A stretch of DNA of 64,000 nucleotides, from positions 62,001 to 126,000 of the forward strand of contig JADLAC010000002.1 of the NCBI GenBank assembly GCA_020848435.1, given 5' to 3'. The DNA comes from Burkholderiales bacterium (lineage in GTDB: Bacteria; Pseudomonadota; Gammaproteobacteria; Burkholderiales; WYBJ01). A model generated the notes under the pieces. The model was given only the letters and a program-made list of their open reading frames with translations, did no database searches and was not told where the DNA came from. The position numbers and the translations under genes were made by a program. Of this stretch, positions 18,810 to 27,549 are shown one piece after another (position 1 is the stretch's first letter; every line of letters begins with the position of its first letter).

Positions 18810-19681
18810 GGCGCTTCGCCTTCGAGCAGGAAGGCGCGCACGGCGTCGACTTGATCCGGTGCCATGAGCGCAGGGGCATGGCCCACGCCCGCGAATTCGA
18901 CCAGCCGCGCCTTCGGGCCGCGGCGAGTCATTTCTTCGGCTGTCACATGCGACAGAACGTCCGATTGCGCGCCGCGCAGCACCAGCACCGGAATGGCGAT
19001 GCGCTCCCACAGCGGCCACAGCGAGATATCGCTTTGCGGCTGGGCGCCGAAGACCGCTGCGATACCGGGATCGTAGCGCATGACCCAGGCGCCGTCGGGC
19101 TCGCGCTTGACGTTGTGCTCGGTGAGATGGCGCCATTCATCGTCGGCGAGCGGGCCGAATGCGGCCGACACGGTCCGCACATACTGCTGCGCGTCCTCGA
19201 GGCTCGCGAATCGCGGCGCCTTGCCGACGTAGGTTGCGATTCGCGCCAGCGCTTCCTTCGGGATCCAGGGGCCGACGTCGTTCAGTACCAGGCGTCGAAT
19301 CGGATTGCGCGGCTGTGCGGCGAGCGCGATCCCGATCAAGCCGCCCATCGAGGTGCCGACCCAGTCGATGACGGCGTTCGCCGGCAGGTGCGCGGTCACG
19401 CGCGCGATCAGCGCCGTAATGTCGGCCAGGTATTGCGGGTAGGCATAGTCGGCCTTGACGGCCAGCCAATCGCTCTCGCCGCGCCCGACGATGTCGGGAC
19501 ACACGACGCGGCAGCGTTGTTCCAGCGCTCGCGCCAGGACGTCGAAATCGCGCGCGTTGCGCGTGAGCCCGTGGACGCACACGACCACGTGGCTGGAGCC
19601 GGGATCGCCCCACTCGACGTAACTTACCCGGTGAAAGCCGCTCGCGGACAGGCCCAGGAAGGCATTGCGGGACATCGCCAC
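18806..19681 (-). CDS. Alpha/beta-fold hydrolase
   Basis: 291 residues. The nucleophile elbow is GTSMGG, the N-terminal oxyanion region is VCVHGLTRNARDFD, and the C-terminal catalytic His is in FAGVGHAPAL. The family hydrolyses esters, thioesters or C-C bonds in the cytoplasm; specificity is unknown. It is the promoter-proximal gene of a coupled pair with MmgE/PrpD, so it may supply or release that enzyme's substrate. The ATG lies immediately beside the left arm of the palindromic element at 19682. Confidence 0.9.
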   Translation of the reverse strand: MAMSRNAFLGLSASGFHRVSYVEWGDPGSSHVVVCVHGLTRNARDFDVLARALEQRCRVVCPDIVGRGESDWLAVKADYAYPQYLADITALIARVTAHLPANAVIDWVGTSMGGLIGIALAAQPRNPIRRLVLNDVGPWIPKEALARIATYVGKAPRFASLEDAQQYVRTVSAAFGPLADDEWRHLTEHNVKREPDGAWVMRYDPGIAAVFGAQPQSDISLWPLWERIAIPVLVLRGAQSDVLSHVTAEEMTRRGPKARLVEFAGVGHAPALMAPDQVDAVRAFLLEGEAP

Positions 19682-19870
19682 CTAGTGCTCCGACCCACAG
19701 GTTTCGAAACGGTGCAAAACGACGATGAGAGAAGGCATTGCCAGGCTGGCGAAATCGTCGTCAGGCGCGAAGCCGCGCGCAGCCTGGTTGGGAACCAGGC
19801 GAGCACGGTGACAATGCATGGCGGCGATCGTCGCCAGCCTCGCTTCGGAACCTGTGGGTCGGAGCACTAG
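19682..19870. mobile_element. MITE-like palindromic element with 30-bp terminal inverted repeats
   Basis: The left arm (19682-19711) and the right arm (19841-19870) are inverted repeats matching at 28 of 30 positions; each outer end is CTAG followed by TGCTCCGACCCACAGG. The 129-nt interior has further inverted matches (AGGCTGGCGA near the left, TCGCCAGCCT near the right) and a CCTGGTTGGGAACCAGG hairpin. It encodes no protein. The size, terminal repeats and lack of coding fit a miniature inverted-repeat transposable element; a long structured RNA is the alternative. No longer parental element is in the window. Confidence 0.65.
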
Positions 19871-20091
19871 TGCCCCTCGCTTGTCGGTGCAACCCGGCGC
19901 CATGCCGGGCGAGGCGCAATGATCGCGCGAATCGCGGCGGTATTCAATTCGCCGGCCTCATTGCGAGCGCGGCCGCGCGGAATAAACCGCGGCGCTCGCC
20001 TGTATATCGCGCAAAGACCCGTGGCCCGGCCGATGAAGCGCTTGCAGCCCCAGGGAGATACATGATCTCAGGTCCAGCGTACGACACACCG
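19871..20091. other. Gene-free stretch before the ECF sigma gene
   Basis: 221 nt between the palindromic element and the sigma-factor promoter region. It contains short GC-rich inverted segments (for example CCCGGCGCCATGCCGGG) but no supported ORF or RNA gene. Confidence 0.4.
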
Positions 20092-20122
20092 GGAACGCCG
20101 TTGCCGAGACCGGTCGGCGTTC
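20092..20122 (+). promoter_or_regulatory. Candidate autoregulated ECF promoter overlapping a palindrome
   Basis: GGAAC (20092-20096), 16 nt, then GTC (20113-20115) matches the GGAAC-N16/17-GTC pattern of many ECF sigma promoters. The same stretch is an inverted repeat, GAACGCCG (20093-20100) with CGGCGTTC (20115-20122). It lies 45 nt before the sigma gene, suggesting self-activation or an operator. Confidence 0.4.
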
Positions 20123-20159
20123 GAACGACGCCGCCGCCGCGCAGGCGCCATGGGCGCAA

Positions 20160-20669
20160 ATGAGCCGATTCGATCTACTCATCGATGCCCATATACCGCA
20201 CTTGCGGCGCTATGCCCGGGCCCTTACCGGCGATGTGGCGCGCGCCGACGATCTGGTCCAGGACACGCTGGAACGTGCCTGGATCAAGTTCCACTTGTGG
20301 CAACCGGCCCTGGCGCTGCGGCCGTGGTTGTTCGCGATCATGCACAACGTGTACGTCAACCAGGTGCGCGCGAATGCCCGGCGCGCGCATTCCGCGCTCG
20401 CCGATGATGATGCCGCGGCACTGGCAGCTCGCGCCAACCAGAGCGACATGCTGGAAGTGAACGACATCATCGCCTGCCTCGCGCGACTGCCCCAGGAGCA
20501 GCGCGAAGTGCTGTTGCTGGTGTCGCTCGAGGATCTGAACTACAGCGAAGTCGGGCGCATTCTGAGCATCCCGATCGGCACCGTGACATCGCGGCTCGCG
20601 CGCGCGCGCACGAAGCTGCGCACGCTGCTCGATGGCTCGGGGCAAGGGTCCTTGAAGGTCGTCAAATGA
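20160..20669 (+). CDS. ECF-type RNA polymerase sigma factor
   Basis: 169 residues, the normal length of an ECF sigma factor. Region 2 (about 10-75) has ADDLVQDTLERAW and the core-binding FAIMHNVYVNQVR; region 4 (about 100-155) has LPQEQREVLLLVSLEDLNYSE and the helix-turn-helix LSIPIGTVTSRLARAR. It directs RNA polymerase to a small regulon in response to an envelope or redox signal. The stop overlaps the anti-sigma start by 4 nt (ATGA), a standard sigma/anti-sigma pairing. Confidence 0.95.
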   Translation: MSRFDLLIDAHIPHLRRYARALTGDVARADDLVQDTLERAWIKFHLWQPALALRPWLFAIMHNVYVNQVRANARRAHSALADDDAAALAARANQSDMLEVNDIIACLARLPQEQREVLLLVSLEDLNYSEVGRILSIPIGTVTSRLARARTKLRTLLDGSGQGSLKVVK

Positions 20670-21409
20670 GCACCGATACGGCACGCGAACACGACATCCA
20701 TGCGTTCGTCGACAACGAGATCGATGCCGCGCGCTTGGCCGAGGTCGAGGCATTGCTCGCGCGCGATCCGGCGGCTGCCACGCTGGTGAACGATATTCGC
20801 GAGCAGCGAGCACGCCTGCACGCCGCGTTCGACGGCGTGCTGGACGAAGCCGTTCCGGCGCGCCTGATGCGCCCGGTCCGGCAGCGCTCACGCTTCGGGG
20901 CGATCGCTGCCGCCTTTGCCTGGCTCGCCATCGGGGTGGCCGTGGGCTGGATGGTGCGCGACGCCCGTGACGAGCGCACGCGCATGCCGTTGCCCAGGCA
21001 AGCGGCGGTCGCGCATGCGGCCTTCACGCCCGAGGTCCGCCATGCGGTCGAAGTGCCGGCGAGCGAAGAAGCGCACCTGGTGCGCTGGCTGTCGAAGCGG
21101 CTCGGTGCCAACGTGCGTGCGCCGCGGCTGAACGAGCTGGGCTACGAGCTGCTGGGCGGGCGGCTCCTGCCGGGCGCCGGCAAGCCCGGCGCGCAGTTCA
21201 TGTACCAGGATGCCGGCGGCCGCCGCTTGACCTTGTACGTCACCAAGGACGCGGACAATCGCGATACCGCCTTTCGCTACCTCAACGAAAACGGCTTGCA
21301 CGTGTTCTATTGGATCGACCAGCAGCTCGGCTATGCGTTGTCGGGCGATATCGACAAGGAACAGATACTGCGGGTCGCCCGCGCGGTGTATGAGCAGCTC
21401 AATCCTTGA
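20666..21409 (+). CDS. Membrane-anchored anti-sigma factor
   Basis: 247 residues. The N-terminal cytoplasmic helical domain (HDIHAFVDNEIDAARLAEVE) resembles the anti-sigma zinc-finger/RseA-type sigma-binding domain but lacks an obvious HxxxCxxC motif. A single membrane segment at about 73-92 (FGAIAAAFAWLAIGVAVGWM) separates it from a periplasmic sensor region of about 150 residues. It probably holds the adjacent ECF sigma inactive. The signal may relate to the downstream c-type cytochrome, but that is inference. Confidence 0.88.
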   Translation: MSTDTAREHDIHAFVDNEIDAARLAEVEALLARDPAAATLVNDIREQRARLHAAFDGVLDEAVPARLMRPVRQRSRFGAIAAAFAWLAIGVAVGWMVRDARDERTRMPLPRQAAVAHAAFTPEVRHAVEVPASEEAHLVRWLSKRLGANVRAPRLNELGYELLGGRLLPGAGKPGAQFMYQDAGGRRLTLYVTKDADNRDTAFRYLNENGLHVFYWIDQQLGYALSGDIDKEQILRVARAVYEQLNP

Positions 21410-21542
21410 CTTGCCGGCGCGGCGCGAGCCGGCCCGAGGTACCGATGCCCCCGCGGCAAGACCAATTACCCTCCGCGTTCGCCGCAGGCAACATCGGCGC
21501 GCGTTATCTGTCGTTCCCGCCACCAGAAGAAAGGAAGAGCAA

Positions 21543-21995
21543 ATGAAGTCGAAGCGTATCGCCGTCGTCGTGTCCGCTGCGCTGCTCGCTGGCATCGCCG
21601 CCGAAGCTCTCGCCCAACAGAAGCCCGAGAACTACGTCCGGTTCCGCAAGGCCAACCAGCAAGTCGTCGCCTTCCACATGCGCGAGCTGGCGCCCATCGT
21701 GAAATCGGCCAAGCCCGATATCGCCGAGGCGACCCGCGTTGCCAATGTCGTCGCCACGCTCGCGCCGGTGTTCGCTCACGGCTTCCCGGCGGGCACCGGG
21801 GACGGCGACACGCGGGCGCGGCCGGAGATCTGGTCGCAGCCCGACAAGTTCAAGCAGGCCATGGATCGATATATCGGCGAAGCGAACAAGATGCTCGAGG
21901 TCGCCCGCTCCGGCAATGCGGACGGCATGCGGACCCAGTTCGGTACGCTGTCCAAGGCCTGCGACTCCTGCCACGACGATTTCCGCCGCAAGTAA
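21543..21995 (+). CDS. Cytochrome c' / c-556-like (class II c-type cytochrome)
   Basis: 150 residues. Signal peptide about 1-24 (ending AEALAQ), then a four-helix bundle with the haem site at the C-terminus: CDSCHDDFRRK, Cys140, Cys143 and His144. C-terminal haem placement is the mark of class II cytochromes. It is periplasmic; family members take part in electron transfer or in binding NO or other gases. A strong GAAAGGAAG precedes the ATG. It is 133 nt after the anti-sigma gene, so it may be part of or a target of the ECF regulon. Confidence 0.93.
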   Translation: MKSKRIAVVVSAALLAGIAAEALAQQKPENYVRFRKANQQVVAFHMRELAPIVKSAKPDIAEATRVANVVATLAPVFAHGFPAGTGDGDTRARPEIWSQPDKFKQAMDRYIGEANKMLEVARSGNADGMRTQFGTLSKACDSCHDDFRRK

Positions 21996-22247
21996 CACGG
22001 CGGCGCAGGCGCTCGGGGGGCATGGCCGCCTGCGCGCCTGTCCTGGCACTGTCCATCGGCGCCGGCGAAAAATGCAGCTACCGTAGCCCGGCCGATCGTC
22101 GCCACCACAATGCCGAGTGCGCCGCCGAACACGCGCCAACCCCGGCGCAGCGCCGCTTGACTCAGGTCAACACCGGCTGTTCCAGGCGCGCGTTGCCAGC
22201 CGCGCTTGGGCTACCATCGGATCGACCCTGGTCCGATGGGAGGCGGC

Positions 22248-23069
22248 ATGGCGGTTTTCGACTTCGATGCATATACCCCGGCGCAGATTTGCGCGAAGGT
22301 GGAAGCGATCGGCGTGCGCAAGGCACGCCTGCCGCTGCGCGGCCTGATGCTGCTGGGAATCATCGCCGGTGCGCACATCGGCCTGGGGGGAATGTACTTC
22401 GTCCTCATCGCCTCCGATCCGGCGCTGTCCTTCGGGATCTCGCGGCTACTCGGCGGGCTGGTGTTCTCCCTCGGGCTGGTGCTGGTGGTGGTGGCGGGCT
22501 CTGAATTGTTCACTGGTAACAACCTGCTCGTCATGGCCTGGGCCGAAGGCATGATCAGCAGCGGCGAGCTCGCTCGCAACTGGACCATCGTTTTCATCGC
22601 CAACGCCGTGGGCGCGGGCGGACTGGCGCTGCTCGTCTTTCTGGCGAACCACGGCGCGATGAATGCCGGCGCGGTCGGCGCCACCTATGTGCGCATCGCG
22701 GCGGCGAAGGCGGCGCTGCCCTTCGGCGAAGCCTTCTTCAAGGGCGTGCTGTGCAACCTTCTGGTGTGTCTCGCCGTCTGGCTGGCGCTCGCTGGACGCT
22801 CGGTCACCGACAAGATTCTCGCCATCGTCTTGCCGATATCGGCATTCGTCGCGGCGGGCTTCGAGCATAGCGTGGCGAACATGTTCTTCCTCCCGCTCGG
22901 CATGCTGCTGCGGGGGGCGGGCGCGGGCGTCGAAATCAGCGGGCAGCTCGATTGGACCGGCGTCGTCCACAACCTGCTGGCCGTGACTCTCGGCAATATC
23001 GTCGGCGGTTCCCTGCTGGTGGCGGCGGTGTACTACGTGATCTACCGCCGCACGCTGCCGCGCCAATGA
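22248..23069 (+). CDS. Formate/nitrite transporter family channel
   Basis: 273 residues from ATG 22248, chosen because GGGAGG lies 4 nt before it. Six hydrophobic segments and the family signatures GAHIGLGGMYFV and AGSELFTGNNL identify the FNT (FocA/NirC) fold, a pentameric inner-membrane channel for formate, nitrite, hydrosulfide or acetate. FEHSVANMFFLP near residue 205 is the second FNT signature. The substrate is not resolvable from sequence. Confidence 0.93.
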   Translation: MAVFDFDAYTPAQICAKVEAIGVRKARLPLRGLMLLGIIAGAHIGLGGMYFVLIASDPALSFGISRLLGGLVFSLGLVLVVVAGSELFTGNNLLVMAWAEGMISSGELARNWTIVFIANAVGAGGLALLVFLANHGAMNAGAVGATYVRIAAAKAALPFGEAFFKGVLCNLLVCLAVWLALAGRSVTDKILAIVLPISAFVAAGFEHSVANMFFLPLGMLLRGAGAGVEISGQLDWTGVVHNLLAVTLGNIVGGSLLVAAVYYVIYRRTLPRQ

Positions 23070-23157
23070 GAGCGCGTCGTGGCACCTCCAGCGGGGACGT
23101 TCGCGCTCCGCTGCGTGCGCTCGCGCTGTGCTCGATCGCCCTGCGGGGCCGCGATCG

Positions 23158-24567
23158 ATGCCGGCTACGCTGAGCTTCCTCGGCGCGGCCGGCGAGGTGA
23201 CCGGCTCGTGCTTCCTGATCGACACGGGCGCGATCCGGTTCCTGATCGACTGCGGCATGTTTCAAGGCGGCCGCGAGGCCGAGCACAAGAACCGCGCCAG
23301 CTTCGGCTTCGATGCGCGCGACATCGCGTTCGTCCTGCTCTCGCATGCCCACATCGACCATAGCGGCCTGCTGCCGCGTCTATGCGCGCAGGGCTTCAAG
23401 GGACCGGTCTATGCCACCGGGGCGACGGTCGACTTGTGCGAAGTCATGCTTCCCGACAGCGCCTTCATTCAGGAGCGCGAGGCGCAGCAGCACGCCTTGG
23501 AACGCAGGCGCGCTCGCGGCAAGGCGAGCTACGAGCGCGCTCCGCTGTACACCGTGGCCCAGGCGCAGGCGTGTTTGAAGCTCATGCGGCGGGTCGAATA
23601 CGACGTGGAGATCGAGCCGCATCCCGGCATCCGCGCTCGCTTGCGCCATGCCGGCCATATCCTGGGATCGGCCATCGTCGAGGTGCGATTGCCCGGCAAG
23701 GCGGGTCACCGGCTGGTGTTCTCGGGCGACCTGGGGCAGCCCGGACATCCGATCGTGCAGGACGCAGCCGAGGTCCGCGAGGCCGACACGCTGCTCGTCG
23801 AATCGACCTACGGCAACCGTTGCCACAAGTCTATGGCGGAGACGCTCGATGAGCTGACCGCGGCCATCAAGACCACCCTAGAGCACAAGCGCGGCAACGT
23901 GATCATTCCCGCGTTCGCCGTCGGCCGCACGCAGGACATTGTGTTCCTGCTCGCCGAGCTGTGGCGCTCGGGCCGTCTGCCCGCGCTGGACATCTACGTC
24001 GATTCGCCCATGGCGCTGGCAGCCACCACGGTGACCATGCGCCATGCCCAGTTGTTCGACGAACAGGCCCGTGCGACGTTGCGCTGGCTGAGCGAAGACC
24101 ATCCGGGCTTCCGGGTGCACTTCGTCCAGGAGGTCGAGGACTCGATCGCCCTCAATGCGCGGCGCGAAGGCGCGATCATCATTTCGGCCAGCGGCATGTG
24201 CGATGCCGGGCGCATCAAGCACCACCTGCGGCACAATCTGCCGCGTCCGGAATGCGCCGTCATCATCGTGGGATTCCAGGCCGCCGGCAGCCTCGGCCGG
24301 CGCCTGGTCGATCGGGCGAGCGCGGTGCGCATTTTCGGCGAGCCCGTGCCGGTACGATCCGATATCTATACCATCGGCGGCTTGTCGGCACATGCCGATC
24401 AGGCGGCCTTGCTCGGTTGGCTGCAGGCGTTTCGCCGGGGGCCCAAGCAGGTGTACCTGGTGCACGGGGAAATCGCGGCGGCGGAGGCGCTGCGCCGGGA
24501 GATCGCCGAGCGCCTCGGCTGGCAGCCCCGGATCGCGCGCAAGGACGATGGCATCCGCTTGGCCTAG
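23158..24567 (+). CDS. MBL-fold beta-CASP ribonuclease-like protein
   Basis: 469 residues. The metallo-beta-lactamase motif SHAHIDHSG binds two zincs, the beta-CASP insert spans roughly 200-370, and the C-terminal Zn-dependent RNA hydrolase segment contains GLSAHADQAALLGWL and YLVHGE. This is the CPSF73/TTHA0252 type of RNA-processing nuclease, cytoplasmic. It follows the FNT gene by 88 nt and may be co-transcribed. The start at 23158 begins directly with the conserved beta-strand MPATLSFLGAAGEVTGSC. Confidence 0.92.
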   Translation: MPATLSFLGAAGEVTGSCFLIDTGAIRFLIDCGMFQGGREAEHKNRASFGFDARDIAFVLLSHAHIDHSGLLPRLCAQGFKGPVYATGATVDLCEVMLPDSAFIQEREAQQHALERRRARGKASYERAPLYTVAQAQACLKLMRRVEYDVEIEPHPGIRARLRHAGHILGSAIVEVRLPGKAGHRLVFSGDLGQPGHPIVQDAAEVREADTLLVESTYGNRCHKSMAETLDELTAAIKTTLEHKRGNVIIPAFAVGRTQDIVFLLAELWRSGRLPALDIYVDSPMALAATTVTMRHAQLFDEQARATLRWLSEDHPGFRVHFVQEVEDSIALNARREGAIIISASGMCDAGRIKHHLRHNLPRPECAVIIVGFQAAGSLGRRLVDRASAVRIFGEPVPVRSDIYTIGGLSAHADQAALLGWLQAFRRGPKQVYLVHGEIAAAEALRREIAERLGWQPRIARKDDGIRLA

Positions 24568-24648
24568 CCTGCTGCGGCGCACAAGCCGGTTGAACCGGCG
24601 CGACAAAGTCGGTACCCTAGCCGCAATCCAAAATAACCGGAGACGGCC

Positions 24649-24963
24649 ATGGACGATGCCGCGAACAACGCATCGAAGGAAAAGCTGGTACAGGATTTCA
24701 AGCTGGTCATTGCGGACGCCGAAGAGCTGTTGCGGGCGACCGCGAGCCAGGCGGGTGAGAAAGTGAACGCGGCCCGCGAGCGCATCCAGGATCGGATCCA
24801 CAGCGCCAAGATCAAGCTGGCCGAGGCCGAAGAAGCGTTGCTGATCCGAACCCGCGAGGCGGCACGCGTTACCGACGAGTTCGTCCATGACAAGCCGTGG
24901 TATGCCGTCGGCATCGCGGCCGGCGCCGGGCTTATTGTCGGCCTGCTGATCGGGCGGCGTTAA
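24649..24963 (+). CDS. DUF883 family protein (ElaB/YqjD-like)
   Basis: 104 residues: a long amphipathic helix followed by a C-terminal membrane anchor (PWYAVGIAAGAGLIVGLLIGRR, shown here by its ends PWYAVG and LLIGRR), the DUF883 hallmark. E. coli YqjD and ElaB are inner-membrane ribosome-associated proteins of stationary phase. It is followed by YqjE-like and YqjK-like genes, matching the enteric yqjD-yqjE-yqjK order. Confidence 0.92.
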   Translation: MDDAANNASKEKLVQDFKLVIADAEELLRATASQAGEKVNAARERIQDRIHSAKIKLAEAEEALLIRTREAARVTDEFVHDKPWYAVGIAAGAGLIVGLLIGRR

Positions 24964-24968
24964 ACCCG

Positions 24969-25367
24969 ATGTCCGATGGCGATTCTGGCGCCGGCGGCCG
25001 CGCGGCGCCCAGCGTGCTGGCGTCGCTGCGCAGCCTCGGCGCGTCGGCCGTGGGAATCGCTCGAACGCGCTTGCAGTTGCTCGCCAACGAGCTCGAAGAA
25101 CAGCGCGCGCGCACGCTACAGATGGTCGTGTGGGGAGCGATCGCGCTGTTTTGCGCGGCCGTCGGCATCTTGCTGTTGAGCGCATGGATCGTGGTCGCGC
25201 TCTGGGACCAGTACCGGCTGGCGACGATCGCGGTGCTGGCATTGATCTATTTCGCAGGCTGCGTAGCCGCCTTGAAACGGCTCAAGACCAAGGCTGCCGA
25301 GCGGCCGAAGCTATTTGCCTCCAGTCTCGCCGAGCTGCGGCGCGATCAGGATCTGCTGCGTTCATAA
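24969..25367 (+). CDS. Phage-holin-superfamily / YqjE-like membrane protein
   Basis: 132 residues from ATG 24969, 5 nt after the DUF883 stop. Two membrane segments (about 53-77 and 80-105) in the YqjE/Actinobacterial-holin pattern, preceded by an amphipathic helix with RTRLQLLANELEEQ. No phage genes are nearby, so this is a housekeeping stress protein rather than a lysis holin. It works presumably with the DUF883 neighbour at the inner membrane. Confidence 0.85.
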   Translation: MSDGDSGAGGRAAPSVLASLRSLGASAVGIARTRLQLLANELEEQRARTLQMVVWGAIALFCAAVGILLLSAWIVVALWDQYRLATIAVLALIYFAGCVAALKRLKTKAAERPKLFASSLAELRRDQDLLRS

Positions 25368-25506
25368 CGCGACTCGACCCGCCGAAGGCATAGCCCGCGA
25401 TGGCTTCCCGCTACGCGCCCCAGCGCCCCGCCTCCCGTCTTCGCCGCGATCGGCACGCGCGTTCGTCGCCGCTGCGCACGAGCGCTGCCGCGTGCACCCC
25501 TGCGTC

Positions 25507-25803
25507 ATGACCGATGCACTCACCAAGGCGCTGGTGGAACGCGAGCGGCTGCTCGCCCAAATCGCGGCGCAACGATCCGGGATCGCGAGCGCATTCGCCG
25601 GCTTGTCGCGCCCGGCGGCGATCGTCGATCGCGTGCTCGATGCCGGGCGCTTCCTGAGAGCCCATCCTGCCGCGCTCGGGGCACTGGTCGCCGCGGTGTT
25701 CGCATTGCGCGGCCGCGCGATGTTCGGCCTGGCCGTTCGCGGCCTGAGCCTATGGCGGGTCGTGCGCCGCCTGCGAACGCTCGCGCGGCTCATCGGTCGC
25801 TAG
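25507..25803 (+). CDS. YqjK-like small membrane-associated protein
   Basis: 98 residues. ERERLLAQIAAQR and the weakly hydrophobic stretch AHPAALGALVAAVFALRG, then a very basic C-terminus, match the short YqjK-like family. Its position after DUF883 and YqjE-like genes supports the call. Function unknown. The longer frame from 25315 overlaps the upstream gene and is less likely. Confidence 0.65.
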   Translation: MTDALTKALVERERLLAQIAAQRSGIASAFAGLSRPAAIVDRVLDAGRFLRAHPAALGALVAAVFALRGRAMFGLAVRGLSLWRVVRRLRTLARLIGR

Positions 25804-25810
25804 CACGCTC

Positions 25811-26149
25811 ATGGCGCGAACATTCGTGGCACGCATCGGCGCGAAAGGCGTGGCGGTCTTCCGCTCGGCTCGCGACCTCACGGCGCGGGAAAAGCGCCAC
25901 CTGTTGAACGAGATCCTGCAGGTGCGCGGCCTCATGCCGCTACTCATGAAGCAGCGCAACAAAGGCCGCTGGACGATCGAGGATCGCGCCGAGCTACGGG
26001 TCCATCTACGGCGCTTGTCGAGCTTGAGCCCGTATCTGGTGGTGCTGGCGCTGCCGGGATCTTTTATTATGCTACCGGCGCTCGCCTGGTGGCTCGACCG
26101 GCGGCGCACCCGCAACCGGCGCCTGGCCCAGGTAGGGCCGAAAGGCTGA
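25811..26149 (+). CDS. LETM1-like domain protein
   Basis: 112 residues. An N-terminal helical part (LTAREKRHLLNEILQVRG) precedes a hydrophobic segment LSPYLVVLALPGSFIMLP at about 75-93, which resembles the core of LETM1-like proteins, then a basic tail. Mitochondrial LETM1 handles K+/H+ exchange or ribosome binding; short bacterial versions are uncharacterised. It starts 8 nt after the YqjK-like stop, in the same operon. Confidence 0.65.
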   Translation: MARTFVARIGAKGVAVFRSARDLTAREKRHLLNEILQVRGLMPLLMKQRNKGRWTIEDRAELRVHLRRLSSLSPYLVVLALPGSFIMLPALAWWLDRRRTRNRRLAQVGPKG

Positions 26150-26158
26150 CAGCGCGCG

Positions 26159-27004
26159 ATGGCACGCGATGCATGGTTCGAGTCGCAATACAACGCCCGG
26201 GCGGCGGTGCCCGGGCACGTCGAAATCTTCGCCCGCTGTGCCGAGGCGTCCCGCAGAGCGCGCTTGCAGCTCCCGTGCTATCTGGACATCGCCTACGGCG
26301 AGGGCGAGCTCGAGTCGCTGGACATCTTTCCCAGCCGCGGCCCGAGCCGTGCGCTGCTGAGCTTCATCCACGGCGGCTATTGGCGCTCGCGCGACAAATC
26401 CGAGTTTTCCTTTCTCGCCCCCGCATTGTGCGCGGCCGGCTTCACGCTCGCGATCCCGAACTACGCCTTGTGTCCGGCGGTCAGCATCGAGCACATCGTG
26501 CGCCAGATGTTGAAAGCGCATGCGTGGCTTTATCGCCACGCGGGACTCTACGGGAGCGACGGAAGCAAGCTCATCGTCTGCGGTCATTCCGCCGGCGGAC
26601 ATCTGGCTGCCATGATGGCTGCATGCGATTGGCCCGATTACGCGAGCGGCTTGCCGCCCGACCTGGTGAAGGCCGCGCTGCCGACGAGCGGAATCTACGA
26701 TCTGATGCCACTGCGGCGCACCAGCATGAACGCGGACCTGCGCCTGGACGAAAACGCCGCGCGGGTGGCGAGCCCCGTCACCTACCGGCCGGCGCGCCCG
26801 GTGCCGATGGTGGCCGCGGTCGGGGGCGAGGAATCGAACGAGTTTCGTCGCCAATGCCGCTTGCTGCACGAATGCTGGCCGCATTGCGTGCGCGAGGCCC
26901 TGGCCGTGCCCGGTCTTAATCACTTTACCCTGTCGGAGTCCCTGGCCGATCCGCGCAGCGTGCTGTTTCGCGCGCTGGAGCGGTTGGCGGACGAGGTGCG
27001 GTGA
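26159..27004 (+). CDS. Alpha/beta hydrolase, arylformamidase/carboxylesterase-like
   Basis: 281 residues. The oxyanion motif HGGYW is that of kynurenine formamidase-like and hormone-sensitive-lipase-like hydrolases. Nucleophile Ser144 lies in VCGHSAGGHLAA and the likely His is in VPGLNHFTL near the end. It hydrolyses a small ester or formamide; no kynurenine pathway genes are adjacent, so the name should stay general. It starts 10 nt after the LETM1-like gene. Confidence 0.88.
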   Translation: MARDAWFESQYNARAAVPGHVEIFARCAEASRRARLQLPCYLDIAYGEGELESLDIFPSRGPSRALLSFIHGGYWRSRDKSEFSFLAPALCAAGFTLAIPNYALCPAVSIEHIVRQMLKAHAWLYRHAGLYGSDGSKLIVCGHSAGGHLAAMMAACDWPDYASGLPPDLVKAALPTSGIYDLMPLRRTSMNADLRLDENAARVASPVTYRPARPVPMVAAVGGEESNEFRRQCRLLHECWPHCVREALAVPGLNHFTLSESLADPRSVLFRALERLADEVR

Positions 27005-27186
27005 AGCGCAAGCGGACGGGCCGCAGGTAGTCCCCGCGTTCGATCTGGTCGCGACCGGGCCGCGCGCGGCTGACAATCCGGGGCAAATTTGCTAACGTGA
27101 GCCCCGCCGCGCCGCCGGCTCGTTTGCACGCGAATTCGCCGCGCAGCGGGCGGGGGCCGCATCGATCCGACGTACGAGGAGCCGTT

Positions 27187-27549
27187 CTGGGTTCGATTAC
27201 GCTGACATGGTCGCAGGTGCTCGTGGTGGCGCTGGCCGCCATCGGCCTGTACCTGATCGAGCTGCTTTCCTTCTTGCGCGCGACCCGCCGGCAGTCCCTC
27301 CAGGAACGTAGCGCCCAGGCGCGGTTGGATGCCATGGGCGTGGAGCTCGCGGCCTTGCGTGAGCAGGTCGCCGGCTTGTCGGCCGATGTCGAAGCCGTGC
27401 GGCGCGCGCCGCAGTCATCCGGGCAGTACCGCGAGGCGGTCGAGATGGCCGAGCGCGGCCTGGATGCCGCCGCCGTCGCCGACAACTGCGGCATATCACG
27501 CGCCGAAGCCGACCTGATCGTCGCACTCTATCGTTCGCGCGCGGCGTGA
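27187..27549 (+). CDS. DUF2802 domain protein
   Basis: About 120 residues. One N-terminal membrane helix (VLVVALAAIGLYLIELLSFL), a coiled coil (EERSAQARLDAMGVELAALREQ region), and a C-terminal DUF2802 segment YREAVEMAERGLDAAAVADN...GISRAEADLIVAL, which reads as a helix-turn-helix-like fold. The start is uncertain. GAGGAG at 27175-27180 sits correctly before an in-frame CTG at 27187, whereas the upstream GTG at 27097 would add 30 poorly conserved residues. Its stop overlaps the next ATG by one base. Function unknown. Confidence 0.75.
   Translation: MGSITLTWSQVLVVALAAIGLYLIELLSFLRATRRQSLQERSAQARLDAMGVELAALREQVAGLSADVEAVRRAPQSSGQYREAVEMAERGLDAAAVADNCGISRAEADLIVALYRSRAA

Noticed and set aside
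24969..25367. Phage holin suggesting a prophage
   Set aside because: The protein belongs to the YqjE-like group and sits in a DUF883/YqjK-like operon; no other phage genes are present.
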